Positions 1 to 11,990 of a stretch of DNA of 64,000 bases are shown one piece after another; within the stretch, counting starts at the first letter, position 1, and every line of letters begins with the position of its first letter. This DNA comes from Manduca sexta (lineage: Eukaryota > Arthropoda > Insecta > Lepidoptera > Sphingidae): the NCBI RefSeq assembly GCF_014839805.1, contig NC_051140.1:14343826-14407825 (forward strand), given 5' to 3'. The notes below the pieces were generated by a model that saw nothing but the letters and a program-made list of their open reading frames with translations, was not told the DNA's origin and ran no database searches. The position numbers were made by a program, and so were the translations under genes.

Positions 1-811
1 TTTTCTCAGAGTTTATAAATCAATCGTTTTATATAATCAGGATTGGCAAATAAAAACCGATGTTAAAGCGCAAGATGCAACCTTAAGCCCGGGGCTATAC
101 TGTCCGACTAATGAGCTATTTACAAGATTGGTCTGAGTTATTACCGCTCGTTCCCACGCCTGCATGTTATCAGCGCGGTATCGGACGCATCGCGAGAAAC
201 GCGCCGTTTTCCTACGGTTCATTTGTTTCAAGGAAATTTATGTTCAATTGAGTGAGAATGAATCTTTACTGGGCCCTTATTCTGTATGATAGTGTAAACG
301 CGTAACGCGGCCGTGTCATGTTATCTTCGAGAAATGTGCGTGGAATGGTATTCTGTAAGCCAAATTTCTATAGTCCTAAACATAATGCGTTGTGTTACGT
401 GCTTGTTACGCACTGTCAAAATAACGTGCGAGATAGAGAATAAGGCCCCTGTATTGTATTCGAATAGACATGCAAAGACGTTGTGCGTTTATGCATAGTA
501 CAGGTTGCTTATTCGACAATAGATGTATGCTAATTTGTCCGATTGAGAGATAAATAGTAGAAGCAAATAGCAAAATATCTATATTTCATGAAATAAAATG
601 CATAATTGTAATATGAAAAATATGTGATATTCTAAGTTTCATCCTTGAGTTATATTTAAAAGTGCGTTGTGTGTTAGTTTTTTTATAACGTTGTTTATCG
701 TATAACTTATACAATACTTGGTAAAGGAGACACGCATTAGCAATAAAATATTAATAAAACGCCATAACATTGTCAATATGTTTGATTTATTTTAGATGTT
801 TATTTTACATG
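1..811. other. Gene-free stretch before the first SINE
   Basis: AT-rich. Short open frames lack codon bias and motifs. Nothing identified. Confidence 0.6.
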
Positions 812-1062
812 ACTACTTCGGTGGCGTAGTTATACTGTATGCGCGGTACGACAGCGCTTTGAGGTCCTAGGTTCGAATCCCAGGTCGGGCAAAGTGATAT
901 TTGGGTTTTTCTGCTCAGTATCAGCCCGGAGTCTGAAATTTGTGTCCGATATGGCGATAGGCTTGCCCCCTGTCACATCATGGAGCGGAACTCACTTGGC
1001 AAAAAGTCGGTGCACTAGCTGCGCCTCTGCATACTCCTTCCGGGATAAATGTGTGTCGATAC
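812..1062 (+). mobile_element. tRNA-derived SINE (family A, near full length)
   Basis: The head has a pol III A box (GTGGCGTAGTTATACTG) and B box (GGTTCGAATCCC) in tRNA-like spacing. A conserved body follows (CAGTATCAGCCCGGAGTCTG, then CACATCATGG). The same body recurs at 35355-35612 and 40184-40390, and its 3' end in reverse near 25300-25362. No clear target site duplication was found here. Confidence 0.85.
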
Positions 1063-3331
1063 TATACTACATTAATGTCCGTTACTAATCGGAATTGGGA
1101 TATGAGTGAATAGTCTATAATATTTCTTAGACCCAATACATATTTTGCTAGTATAATTTTCTAATTGCCACCTCTTACACGCGTAAAGCCGCGGACCATG
1201 TTACCATAATGTATATATGTTTATGAGACTTCAATAAGTGTCATTAATATGTATGTTGTGCATGTTAGTAGTTCAATCACGCACACGACCACCTAAGTCG
1301 CAAATACTTTAACTATGATGCATCGAATCGAGCGCACTCGTTTGCGTTACGGTATCAAGGAAATTAAAACTTAATGATGCAGATAATTAGTTGTTTGGGA
1401 ATCAAAATGAGTGTAATTTAACAAGGTTAGTATGTCTGCACGAATGTGGCGAGCGGCGCTCTTGAAAAAATTGATTCGGTGTGCTACGGTCTCATTTAAT
1501 TTTTGACATTAAAGGCTTCACGAATAAGTATTTAATAAACGATTAACCTTAACGGCGCTTTGGTTTTTCGACTCAAATTATAATTGAATGTGGAAGGTAA
1601 AAAAATAGAGATTACTTAGTCTAAATAAGAGTATAAATGTTTATTACTTAATAAGGTTGCCTAATTATGAAATTATGAACATTTTATTCCCTCATAAGCG
1701 TTTCTAAAGTTATACGTGACGAAAAATCCACCCAAACAAAGTTTCACAACTAATGGAAAAATAACAATAGATCTTCAAAAAATCCTCATGTTGCCACAGA
1801 GAGTACGATATGGTTCGCTCGGTATATAGCCCTCCATTCGGCCTGGGCTGCTCCCCGGTCACACACCGTGAAGAACATTTGGTTCATGGCCACTGACGAA
1901 TCGCCTTATTAGAGACCAATTGAATTTTAATTATTAGTATTATACACATAACTGCAGATAAAGTTTTCGGATTCGAAACAAAACTAGTCACTTATCGAAT
2001 CTTAATGTTTAACCGATCACATTGATAGGAAGAAAACTTCGTTTAGTTTTTGAATCTCTATTCTTTATGTGAAGACCAGATCAATGCAGCAATATGTCAT
2101 CCACCCTATTGTGTTTTCATATTATAATAATGTAATACGGATTACGTTCTTATGCAAAATACTCTTGCCGAAACTTTACGTTTTGTGACCCCTAACATAA
2201 TCGGTATTTTCGCCATCGAGTCATTTACAATTATGAACCTATAGAACCTATAGATTGATATCATCATACATAAATAATGTAACAAATGGATTAAGGAGGT
2301 TGAGAAATCTAATTATGTTAAAGTGGAAATAAAAATTATTAAAACCCAGATGTATCTAAATGTGTAGGGTGTAGTTGGAAAAGTTAGATAAGTTGTTACA
2401 GTCAATCAGCATCCGCGATCTAATGCTCGCCTGTATACTTGCATGACGAACTTTGAATGTATTTATCTATATGTTGGTACTTCTCACCTGAGAATATTGG
2501 GCTAATTTTTATCGTGATTGAAAAAAAAATTGGTATGTTTTTAACATCATACCTACTGGATTATAAATGTGTTCATCTTATTGTTAATGAATGTAAATAC
2601 AACGCATTACTTGTAGCGGAAAAACAACGATTTACCAATTAAATATAAACTTAGCAAACGGCATTGTTAAATTATTAGGAAGTATAAGTTAACGGAAGGA
2701 ATTAAATGTGTTCTGCTACAGCAAATTGTATTTGCACGAAAAAACAACTCACGTGGAAAATAATGAATTCTGTATTTTGTAATTAGTATTGACTCAGTCA
2801 CGCATAGGCTACGTTTTATTCAACGACTATGTGTTGCTCCTGACTTTGTCCGCATCTAAGACTTAACCTAGAATAAAACTCCCACCGATTAGTTTAGTTT
2901 TACGAAATAAAAGTAGTCCGTTTGTTAATTCAGAATATGATGTCAAATATAGTATAAATCTCTTCAGCAGTTATACTTGTAAAACAGACAACATAACACT
3001 TTTTTTTTATTAAGATTCTTGGAGGTGATGTGTGAACTACCAGTTTCCATAATAGTCCACGTTACACATGCCATGTTTTCGTTTGGACAGTGTTACGGAG
3101 CTCGCGGTTTTCACGTTTATTTCCATGCTAAACACATTCACCGGCCGATGGTTATGCAAGTTTCCTCGCCTTTATTGCAGTGTAACCTGTGACAGTTCGT
3201 CATTCGTTCAAGTTAGAAAATAAACATTTAAATTTTATTCATATTTGTTTTGGAACGTTATTACATCTTTTGAACACAGAGATCATAACTTTATATATAT
3301 ATATATATAATATATATATATAGTAGTATAG

Positions 3332-3375
<44 letters not shown>

Positions 3376-4325
3376 CAATCTGATAAAATTATAATATATG
3401 TATATAATATAATGTCATTTACTTAATGTCTATTATCTTATATTTATTGTAAATAGATTTGTATATAAATCACTTATTTATTCACCATCTGGTATAACAG
3501 GTATGTAGGTATTCAAATAAACCTGCAAGGACTTATTGTGAATACATACGACTATGTATAAAGTTCATTGCACCTTGAAGAGTTTGTTTCACATTTTGTA
3601 AAGATTAACAACTATTAAACATATGTATTTATCGATGAGTCATAGAGTGACGAATGCAATAAAGTTTAAATCCGTTAAGTGTATTTACATTACGCTATCA
3701 TGGGGGCGGAGTACAGCATGTATTATATGAGAATGAAATGAATAATAGGTTTAAAATATTACTTATAGCATTCACAATTGGGCAATTCTGACAAACCTAT
3801 TAAATATACATATTTTTCACATTGTCAACAGTCTAGCTTCTGAACGGTATATTTGGAGGTCTTTGTAGTAATTGTTCTGCGTAGATAATAAAATACTGAT
3901 TAAAATGTGTTATTGTCACGCTATGTGCTCACAACTGTGTGGTGTATACGGTAATGACATAACTACATCACAATACGAGAGTCAAAAGGAATGCCTAATA
4001 CGTGGGCACATCTACGCAGTTTCCTTGACCTAATCGGCCGAAGCTTTACCTGATGCAAGCGATCAAAGAATGCGCGTTACGCCGAATTGTCTACTACAAA
4101 TAAATTTCGTGAAAACCTAAACGTGTGCGTATTAAAAATTGAATATTCGTTGGCAGTATTTTTTAATGTTGATGACTTTAATGAACCAGTTTTTAATTCG
4201 TTAAGAATTGGTGCTGTAAAAAATTTAATTATGTAGAGATATCACTGCAAATCATTTTTATTTATAGCGCGGAAGATTAAATAGACACAAAAGCAGTAAA
4301 ATAATAATTTATTATACAATGCGGT
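1063..4325. other. Gene-free stretch
   Basis: AT-rich with the (AT)n tract at 3292-3371. A slightly GC-richer patch lies at about 1805-1895 but could not be assigned. No gene-like frame. Confidence 0.6.
3292..3371. repeat. (AT)n microsatellite, interrupted
   Basis: Alternating TA/AT tract broken by TAGTAGTATAGTT around 3320-3332. Confidence 0.95.
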
Positions 4326-4828
4326 CAAAGTGTATTATATTAAGATATTATTTTATAACTATTGACGTAATGACACGGTTTGATTAATCCTTTAAACATA
4401 GGATAACATAATGTATGAACGTGAATGGTGTTTAAGTATAAGTATAGTTCTTGAATTTTAAACAATTTATATCGAAATATAGTCGCTTCTTAATGCGCTA
4501 ACTAGTGGCATTTGTGTAAATGCCAACCCAAAAAACTCTACCATAAGATTCACTTGTAAAGTTAATTCATTCACATTAAAGGGACAAATTATTGCATACC
4601 TCAGAAAATTGGTACATAAGAAACATATACATTGTGCATAGTGACTAATGGATACCAACGCTGTCGAAAGGTTATGTGCTACCATTCAATATTAATTTCC
4701 GTTGTAACACATACTCTTTATGCATGTGACCACGATATACTTCGTATATATAATTACTGTATTTTTCTGTTTATCGGCTTGGTACCTATATGATCTTAGA
4801 CCTTAAAATAAAAAACTTATGAAAGATG

Positions 4829-4830
<2 letters not shown>

Positions 4831-4897
<67 letters not shown>
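4831..4897. repeat. (AT)n microsatellite, copy 1
   Basis: Uninterrupted TA tract of about 67 bases directly upstream of the dispersed repeat at 4898-5338. Confidence 0.95.
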
Positions 4898-4901
<4 letters not shown>

Positions 4902-5338
4902 ATTATTATATAAAGCTGACGAGTTTGCTGGTTTGACGCGCTAATCTCAGGAACTGCTGGTTCGAATTGAAAAATGCTTTTAGTGTTTGATAGACTATTT
5001 GTCGAGGAAGGCTATAGGCTATATAAATCACGCTATGACCAAAAGGTGCAGAGCATCAACGAAAAATGTTGCGAAAACGGGGAAAATTAATTCCTTTTGA
5101 GAGCTTTCGTTGCGTGCGCTGTGTAAATGGTTAAAGTTAAGCAACACACATGTACAACGGAATTTATCCTCTTAACAACTTATAAAACGCGATAAACTCA
5201 AAACTATCCAAAGAATTTCGATGACATTTAGTATGGAGGTAGTTTGAAACTCTGGGAAGGACATAGGCTACTTTTATCCCAGAAAAATATTAAGCGGGAC
5301 TTATAGTCCGGAAAAACTCTAGCTAAAGCTAAAGCTAG
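4898..5338 (+). mobile_element. Dispersed lepidopteran repeat next to an (AT)n tract, copy 1
   Basis: It begins ATAAAGCTGACGAGTTTGCT, continues with ACGCGCTAATCTCAGGAACT and a segment GAAGGACATAGGCTACTTTT, and ends in GCTAG. A diverged relative lies at 60868-61055 and a related tail at 51520-51725. The absence of inverted ends and the CTAG terminus would suit a non-autonomous rolling-circle element, but the class is not proven. Copy 1 has lost the GC-rich pre-terminal part seen in copy 2. Confidence 0.6.
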
Positions 5339-7885
5339 CCAAACTATAATCATACTACCAAATAAACATTTAAAATCAATGTCATTAAACCGTGTAATTA
5401 AATACTATAAAAGCTACTATCATTACGATCTTTTTTTATGAGCATTCGTCGATACGATTGGTACATTTGACAAGACAGCATCGCCATTATGACCTTTGTT
5501 AAACTTGGAAATGAACATGGGGCACAACTACTATAGTATGCAATAATAGCAAAAATATAATTAAATTGTTATAGTCAACATCATCGGATATTTTTCGATC
5601 AATAGACCCGGCCTTGTGTTGGTCCCGACTACGAACGGATGCTACTATTAACATTACCAAATGCATGATTAATGGCGCAGTGTAATTAGTGTATGTACAT
5701 TGAAATTAGGTGGGCGTGTGAATAAACTGACAGTGTGCTAGGGATTTATGAGTAGTAAAAAATAATCAAAGTGTCTTCGATTGTTTTGCATTTTTTTATC
5801 CTATTATTTTTCTCTGATGAGCTGAAGTGTGCAGTTTTGTTCCTGTTTAAATTAAAACTATTTTACTTACTAGTGTGATAATCAATATCTGAAAATGCCT
5901 CAAATAACAAAAGTTCAATATTGCCTTTTTTATGAGCAATTACAGTGACACTCAGCATCCAGAGTAGGGACAACCTGCATGATATAATTTTATTTAGTTT
6001 TGTAAAAAGTAATATAAAACAAATGAACGTTATATTTTGTCTCTTTAAATACCCAAACACGAAATATAATTAACTTACCTAAAACAAAACATTGTACAGA
6101 TTACAAAAGGTCTAAAGTATAAAATGCCACAATTGCTAAAAGAGCTACCATGCACAGCGCATGGACCAATCGCCAGAACGGAATGTGAGCATCCTCCGAG
6201 TCAAAGGTCACCGCGAGGCCACCGCGACCGTAATGGTCGAAGTAGTTACAGTTCGTGTGCACAATAACCATCATCACAATTAAGTAGAAGGTAAAGTCAA
6301 CTGCTTTATAAACAATTATATTTATTATCGAGTTTTTGTCATTATATATACAAATGGGTCTGCATATTACATACAGAATTAATACTCTCTGTAGTAATCA
6401 CAGATACAGCAAGAATAAAGTTCGCGTGTTATATTTTCTCGAGTTACGTTTCTGGACTTAGTATATCCAATACGAGTAGATTGTATTACCACCGAGGCTT
6501 TTATTCACTGTTATTTTGTTTAGGTACATTATAAACAAAGGCTTGGCAAACTCCAAATGATGCTACAATATATTTAATTAATAAATATGTCAGTGTATCC
6601 TGCCCTCACATTGACACATATTTAAATGACATGAAGCAAAGCAACTCGACGGGACTTTTAAATTGTCATTAACCCGCAACGAAATTAATCAAAACAATTT
6701 AATAGAGGCGTTAGGAATCAAATTTGTAATTGTTTACTTCGCTTGTTAAACAGGAGAATAAACTGGTAGACCAGTGCATCATGTATGAGTTATGTCACCA
6801 AGATTTCGTGTACACTACGCCCGGCTGCTACGCTTAAGATTATAGGCCATAAAACAAGATCAACTTTTATGAAAGTAAGCTACTGTATTGCCTACTAGTT
6901 AGTAATTCAACCTGCTTCATCCAGTTAATCCTGTCGGCTTACGCAAGGCGCTTGACGTTATCTTTCATGTATTATACCTATCCTAAAATGGTTTCTACTT
7001 TAAAACTCGTTTACGCCAGCGGTAATGGGTTTTTGGTAGACTTGGCTAATCATTGGCAACTTCAAAGGCCAAATATGTTGATGATATTAAGGTAAGTTAT
7101 TGTTAAATCTCTATGTTGATAGCTGATTATTGCTGATATTAGAATGACGGCGATTAATTTTTTTTATAATAATTTTTAAGTAAGAAAATTAGGTTGCACT
7201 GATATTGAAAATATATACTTAATAAGTAATATTTTTTTTATATCATGGCCTTTCCATTTACGAAAAGATACGATTTAATGTTACCATACAAACGACCCTG
7301 CCATTCTAGAATTTCGTAACGCCGTTTCCATAATTGTGTAGTTTGATAATGTTATCTTGATAAGAGGGTTTCTGCCTAAGCTTGTCCATATAGCGAGCTC
7401 AGATGTGAAGAAGCCGCTCTTGGTCGGTAAACGGTCGGCACAGATGACCCTCAGGTTTGCGATATGACGCAACACCATACACCAATTTAGAGTAATATTT
7501 ATGTTGCTATCGGTATTTTAATTGGCGAGCTTGTTTTAAATTTATGATATTTTCCATTTTTTATATAGATATACTATGGATAACGTTGGGTGCTTATGTA
7601 AATGTTGATACAGTTACGAACGTATGTTAATTTTATTGTGCAGCTGTTTGTCATCCCAAAATAAATAAGTATACAATTTTTACTCTGCAAGTACAAAGGG
7701 TTGGTATGCTAAACAAACCAAAAATGTAACATAAAATATATTGTTGATAAATATATGTTACGTAAAATATAAATTGATTTATAATATCAAATTGGTTGTA
7801 TATTGGCCTGTATGGTTCTAAAGTGCGTATAGGTGTATGAAGAGGCTATCTCGTGCGAATTAATTGCCGGCTCTATTCTACACAT

Positions 7886-10383
7886 GGGCAATTCTCTGAA
7901 CTACAAAAAAACAGGTTTTTCGTCAGATAATGTATGTTTTTCGGTCATTTTTAATTATATCTATATTTTATACTGTACTTAAACTAGTTTTCTACCAAGG
8001 CCTATTCATATTTTTTGTATAATATTATAATAATCCAGTAAAAAATTAAACATGCAAAATCTCATTCATATGGCGCGTCCGCACGTCCAACTTACGATTT
8101 TAATCTTTTATAAAAAATATATGCAATCTTTTAATTAATTCAAAGTAGCTGAATCGATACTTAAACTATACGCCCGTGATTTACCATTTATAGTGTATTA
8201 ATCGGTAAAAACAATCGTATTTACAGAAGTTTTAAAATGTCCAGACGTATATGCATAATTTCTATGGCTCATGCTTTCGCCAAGTACCTGTGACGACATA
8301 TCGGCCGAAATGTTTCGGCATATCTTTAGTGATAGACGCCCCCGTGCTAGCGTGAAGTAAGAACGTTCCTATGTAGCGTAAATAGAGAATTAAACACGAT
8401 AATATCATCGATTCTGGCTTTTGTAAGGCAAGTTGTCTAATTTTATATGATCGTATTTTATTTAATTTATATTAACACAATATTTTTATAACATACCACC
8501 GAAAATCGAAACAGTTTTAAAAAATTCTTTGATGTATTTGTTACTTGTGAATTCTGATAAAATTAGAAGGAAATGAATTTTAGTGTTTAAATCACATTTA
8601 GCTGGGTCTAATTATTCTGGATTTCGCTGGCGATTTTACGTCAGATTAATTAGACATGGGCCAGGTAAATTAGAATTTCAAATAGGATAGGTTTTTCACT
8701 TTATAAAAAATTTAATATTATCATTTCATGTAACAAGAAACGGTTAGCAGAAAAAGAAAATATAATTGAATAAGACTGACGAAATTTTATGGAAAGAAAA
8801 CCAAGAAAAAGAGCGACTTAGATATCTTAGGCAGAAGGCAAATAAAAAGCCACTCAGTATTTTAAAAATGTCATCAAGAGAATAGAGAATTTAAAGAATA
8901 AGATAGAGACACAATTCCAAGGCTTATTATTTTAAGGGAAAAGGGAACAGAAGAAAACGGCTCAATTGCTAGCTAGTAATACTACTCTTGAAAGCACATG
9001 TGGATCTGATGTTGAACGGTTCCAAGAAAATAAGGATGATGTTTTCTTGCCATCACCTTTAATTATATCTGACAAGACATATATTCCCAAACTTTGGTCA
9101 CTCGTTAATCAAAATAGACAATATTAAATTTGATTCATCTTGTTCAAATTTAGCGAAGCGTCTATTTACTGTTCGCAAGTAGAGCTGTTGCGAGAATTCC
9201 TGTATAGACGAAGCTATTTAATGTCCTCATGATAATCATCTAGGTTTTTATATACTGCCCCTCATAATATTAGCGTGTATGTGGTACCATTAGCTGAATC
9301 TACCACACTAACTGAACTAAGCTTATTAGATCAGTCGAACTTAGATTGGTCGAATATTCTTAAAGAAAACGGTGATGATGAATCCTTACCATAAGAATCA
9401 AATTAAAACTGTGTTTCAATATTAACTGATATTGTAGTTAAGCCTGCTTATACATATAATACATTAAAAAAAAATTGAAAATTAGGAAAAGAGGCCATGC
9501 AAAAAAAAATGGAGAAGAGAATGCTACGACAGAGGACTTGGATTTGCCAAAATATAATAATGAAACATTTGAAATTTTTGCGAATATTGGCTAATGGGGA
9601 GACGTCCTTGATAATCATGCTTTGAACATTTTTTAATTGGTTGAGTATTACATATATTTAAATTTCAAATAGAGTTGCTAACTGATTAATGATCATTTCA
9701 ATATATTTTTTTATTTCTACCAAAAGTTACCTAATAAACCCAAAGTGAAATCGATCCTATTTAATAATTGTGATGATAACATTTGAGAGAACCTAATTTT
9801 CTTAAACATTAATTAAGAAATTAACGTGAGTCAGTCTCAGAAATATAATATAGTAGATCTATAATATAATGCTCAAAAGAATGTCATTATTTTTATAAAA
9901 AATTAAAGTTCAATTGATTATGTTTATGATAAATTTATGATTATTATTAATTTATTGATTTATTTAGTTATTTTATGGAACAGAGAAAATGTATGTTAAA
10001 AGATACTGATACAATTGCAGATTTTCATTTCATGTTAATTTTAAAAGTTTAACCAAGTTATTAATAACTAAAATATTTATAGTTATTTATGACTTATTGT
10101 GATTTATTGAAGGTGACAAAAATATGACATTATAGTTTTTCATGGTTTTACAAATGTATATATGCTACCATTCTCATTCACATGTCTTGATCTCATTTAT
10201 CTGATTATTTAAATTTTCAATGAGCTATATGTCTTCGTCTAATGGATCAATTTAAGTGCCTTTACCCTTATTATATTTCTTTAAGTTATGTTTTTGATAT
10301 AAACGAAGCAAATCATTCAAATATTGAAAAAAAAATTGAGCCAGGTTAATTATGCCAAAACCTTCTTTTTCGGAGAATTGCCC
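7886..10383. mobile_element. TIR DNA transposon, degenerate, inserted in copy 1 only
   Basis: The element has inverted ends: GGGCAATTCTCTGAA on the left, and the reverse complement of the right end reads GGGCAATTCTCCGAA. It is flanked by a direct repeat of ACAT (up to CACATG). The unoccupied site ACACATGTTTC is present at 19588-19598 in copy 2. Inside, AT-rich fragments look like decayed coding sequence on the plus strand: KERLRYLRQKANKK near 8808-8849, and an open stretch at about 8952-9127 that includes LESTCGSDVERF and YIPKLWSLVNQNRQY before a stop. Frameshifts and stops elsewhere show it is not autonomous. A 4-6-base target duplication with this terminus does not let me name the superfamily. 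Confidence 0.85.
8808..9127 (+). pseudogene. Decayed coding fragments inside the TIR transposon
   Basis: Two short plus-strand open pieces have protein-like composition. One is Lys/Arg-rich (near 8808-8849) and one is acidic to mixed (about 8952-9127); stops and frame changes separate them. Their position inside a TIR element suggests remnants of a transposase or accessory protein. No catalytic motif could be identified. Confidence 0.4.
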
Positions 10384-11333
10384 ACATGTTTCAACATCGC
10401 CGCCTAACTACTTGTCCTACTTCACTACACGTAGGCTCCCTACGCACAGTCAAGCGCAGATTGGTTCACACATTTTGAAAAGAAATAATCGATTCAATAA
10501 AATTAGAGGTCAAACTGACTGACAGACGATGCGGAAATTATTGCGGTAACTCTTGATGCATGCCATATCATTGGAACAAGAGTTCTTTAACAATGTACGT
10601 GAACACGGAGAGATTTCATAATTTCGTCTCTAAACGTATTTTAATTCCATTAATCAGACTGCTAGTTTTAAAAAGACAATAGCTTCATGGGATATGGAAG
10701 ACAGGTTACGGTCTTACTCCTATTTGTCGCTGTGGTCACAGAGTTCTGTCACTGTTAGAATGGCCAGGAATGCATTGAGTAAAACAGCGGAAAATTACTC
10801 TTATGTAGAAAATGAGGTATTTAAATGCAGATCCCGTTACAGATAAGGTTCCTCTGCTGTGCGTTGGAGCTTGGACTGAATTAATACCATAGTGCCTGAG
10901 GAACTTAGGGCAATTAGGTAAATCACTTGATTTTCATTAGAACATATTCTGTACATAGGTATACCTAATAGTATATACCTATTATTGTAAGTAAATTTAA
11001 ACATAGCAACAAAGTACAAGATAGGTACCAGGTATTAGAATTTTTTTCGTTTCAATTTTCAGATAAATACGTGAGTGTCCTTGATTCAACTTCTATGTGT
11101 GTCGAAAAATAATGTTTAACACATTCACATATTAGACTTTTTATGAAACTAATCAATTTTCTCCTATCAAGATTTATTGGTGCGTGTTTTTTGTAGATAG
11201 ATGTACCGTGCCAATAAGATTATAAAATGCGAAAGTTCGCTTTAACGGATGTTTGTTAGTTAATCACGCCATAACTATGGAACAGGTTTTAGTATAAAAT
11301 AGTATCGTAGGTATAATATTATGTTTTACATAA

Positions 11334-11600
11334 TTAAAACTGACTGTACGGGCGAGCTGCCTCATGCTTCTCCCATCCATTGCTGTCGGGAGTGCTGAGT
11401 CCGGCCACCAGCTCACCGCCGCCTAAACCACGTGGCCGTCTATCTTCCCCGGTGACCTGCCGCCGGAAACAGACACGTGCATCAGCGTCGTGCCATTCGC
11501 CTGGTTCAGAGTCTTCAATAGGTCAGTGTCTCTTGTTAGCATACGACCAGAAAAGAGTACCGAGTGTAATGCGGGGGTGCATTAATAAAGCTGGAACCAC
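11334..11600 (-). pseudogene. GC-rich ORF remnant, interrupted in copy 1
   Basis: Counterpart of 20540-20806. A TGA at 11525-11523 (minus strand) replaces the tryptophan codon found in copy 2, so the frame is broken after KRH. The base change is a single G-to-A on the coding strand. Confidence 0.35.
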
Positions 11601-11847
11601 GTAATAAAACCCTAAGTTTTAATTGTCTCTTTAACCATCTGTTTGCGACGGAAGCTGCCCACGCTACATTACAAAAGATACAATACATAATGATAAACAA
11701 TGTAAGTACTCTGGTAGTTTAACATTGTAGCGTAAAACTGTTTTCCTGAACAGAATGCTATTACATTTCGGGATACTTCATAGAGTGTAATTGTAGTCAA
11801 ATGTATAATAGGGCCCGATACCTGTTCTTTTATAAGATAGTGCCCCG

Positions 11848-11990
11848 AAAGACAGCGGGTGGGTCACCTGATGTTAAGTGATATGTGATTAATTGGTTGA
11901 TTGATTGATTGAAGTAATATGTACATCAGTCACGAAGGTTCGTAGCACCAGAAGAATAATGAATGCCCTGCAGGCCTTAAGGAAAGGAAC
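11848..11990 (+). mobile_element. Interspersed repeat fragment (family C), copy 1
   Basis: The motif GCGGGTGGGTCACCTGATGT and TAAGTGATATG, then TAGCACCAGAAGAATAATGA and CAGGCCTTAAGGAAAGGAAC. Relatives are at 21054-21200, 32240-32350 and 35735-35850. A (GATT)n stretch has expanded inside it (around 11888-11912). Confidence 0.55.

Noticed and set aside
840..900. Possible functional tRNA gene from A and B boxes
   Set aside because: The tRNA-like part does not form a clean cloverleaf and is continuous with a SINE body found elsewhere in the window.
894..1088. 64-codon plus-strand frame, and the similar one at 40210-40392
   Set aside because: Both are translations of the same tRNA-derived SINE, not genes.
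1805..1920. GC-richer patch as a possible exon or repeat
   Set aside because: No long frame, no inverted ends and no second copy in the window.
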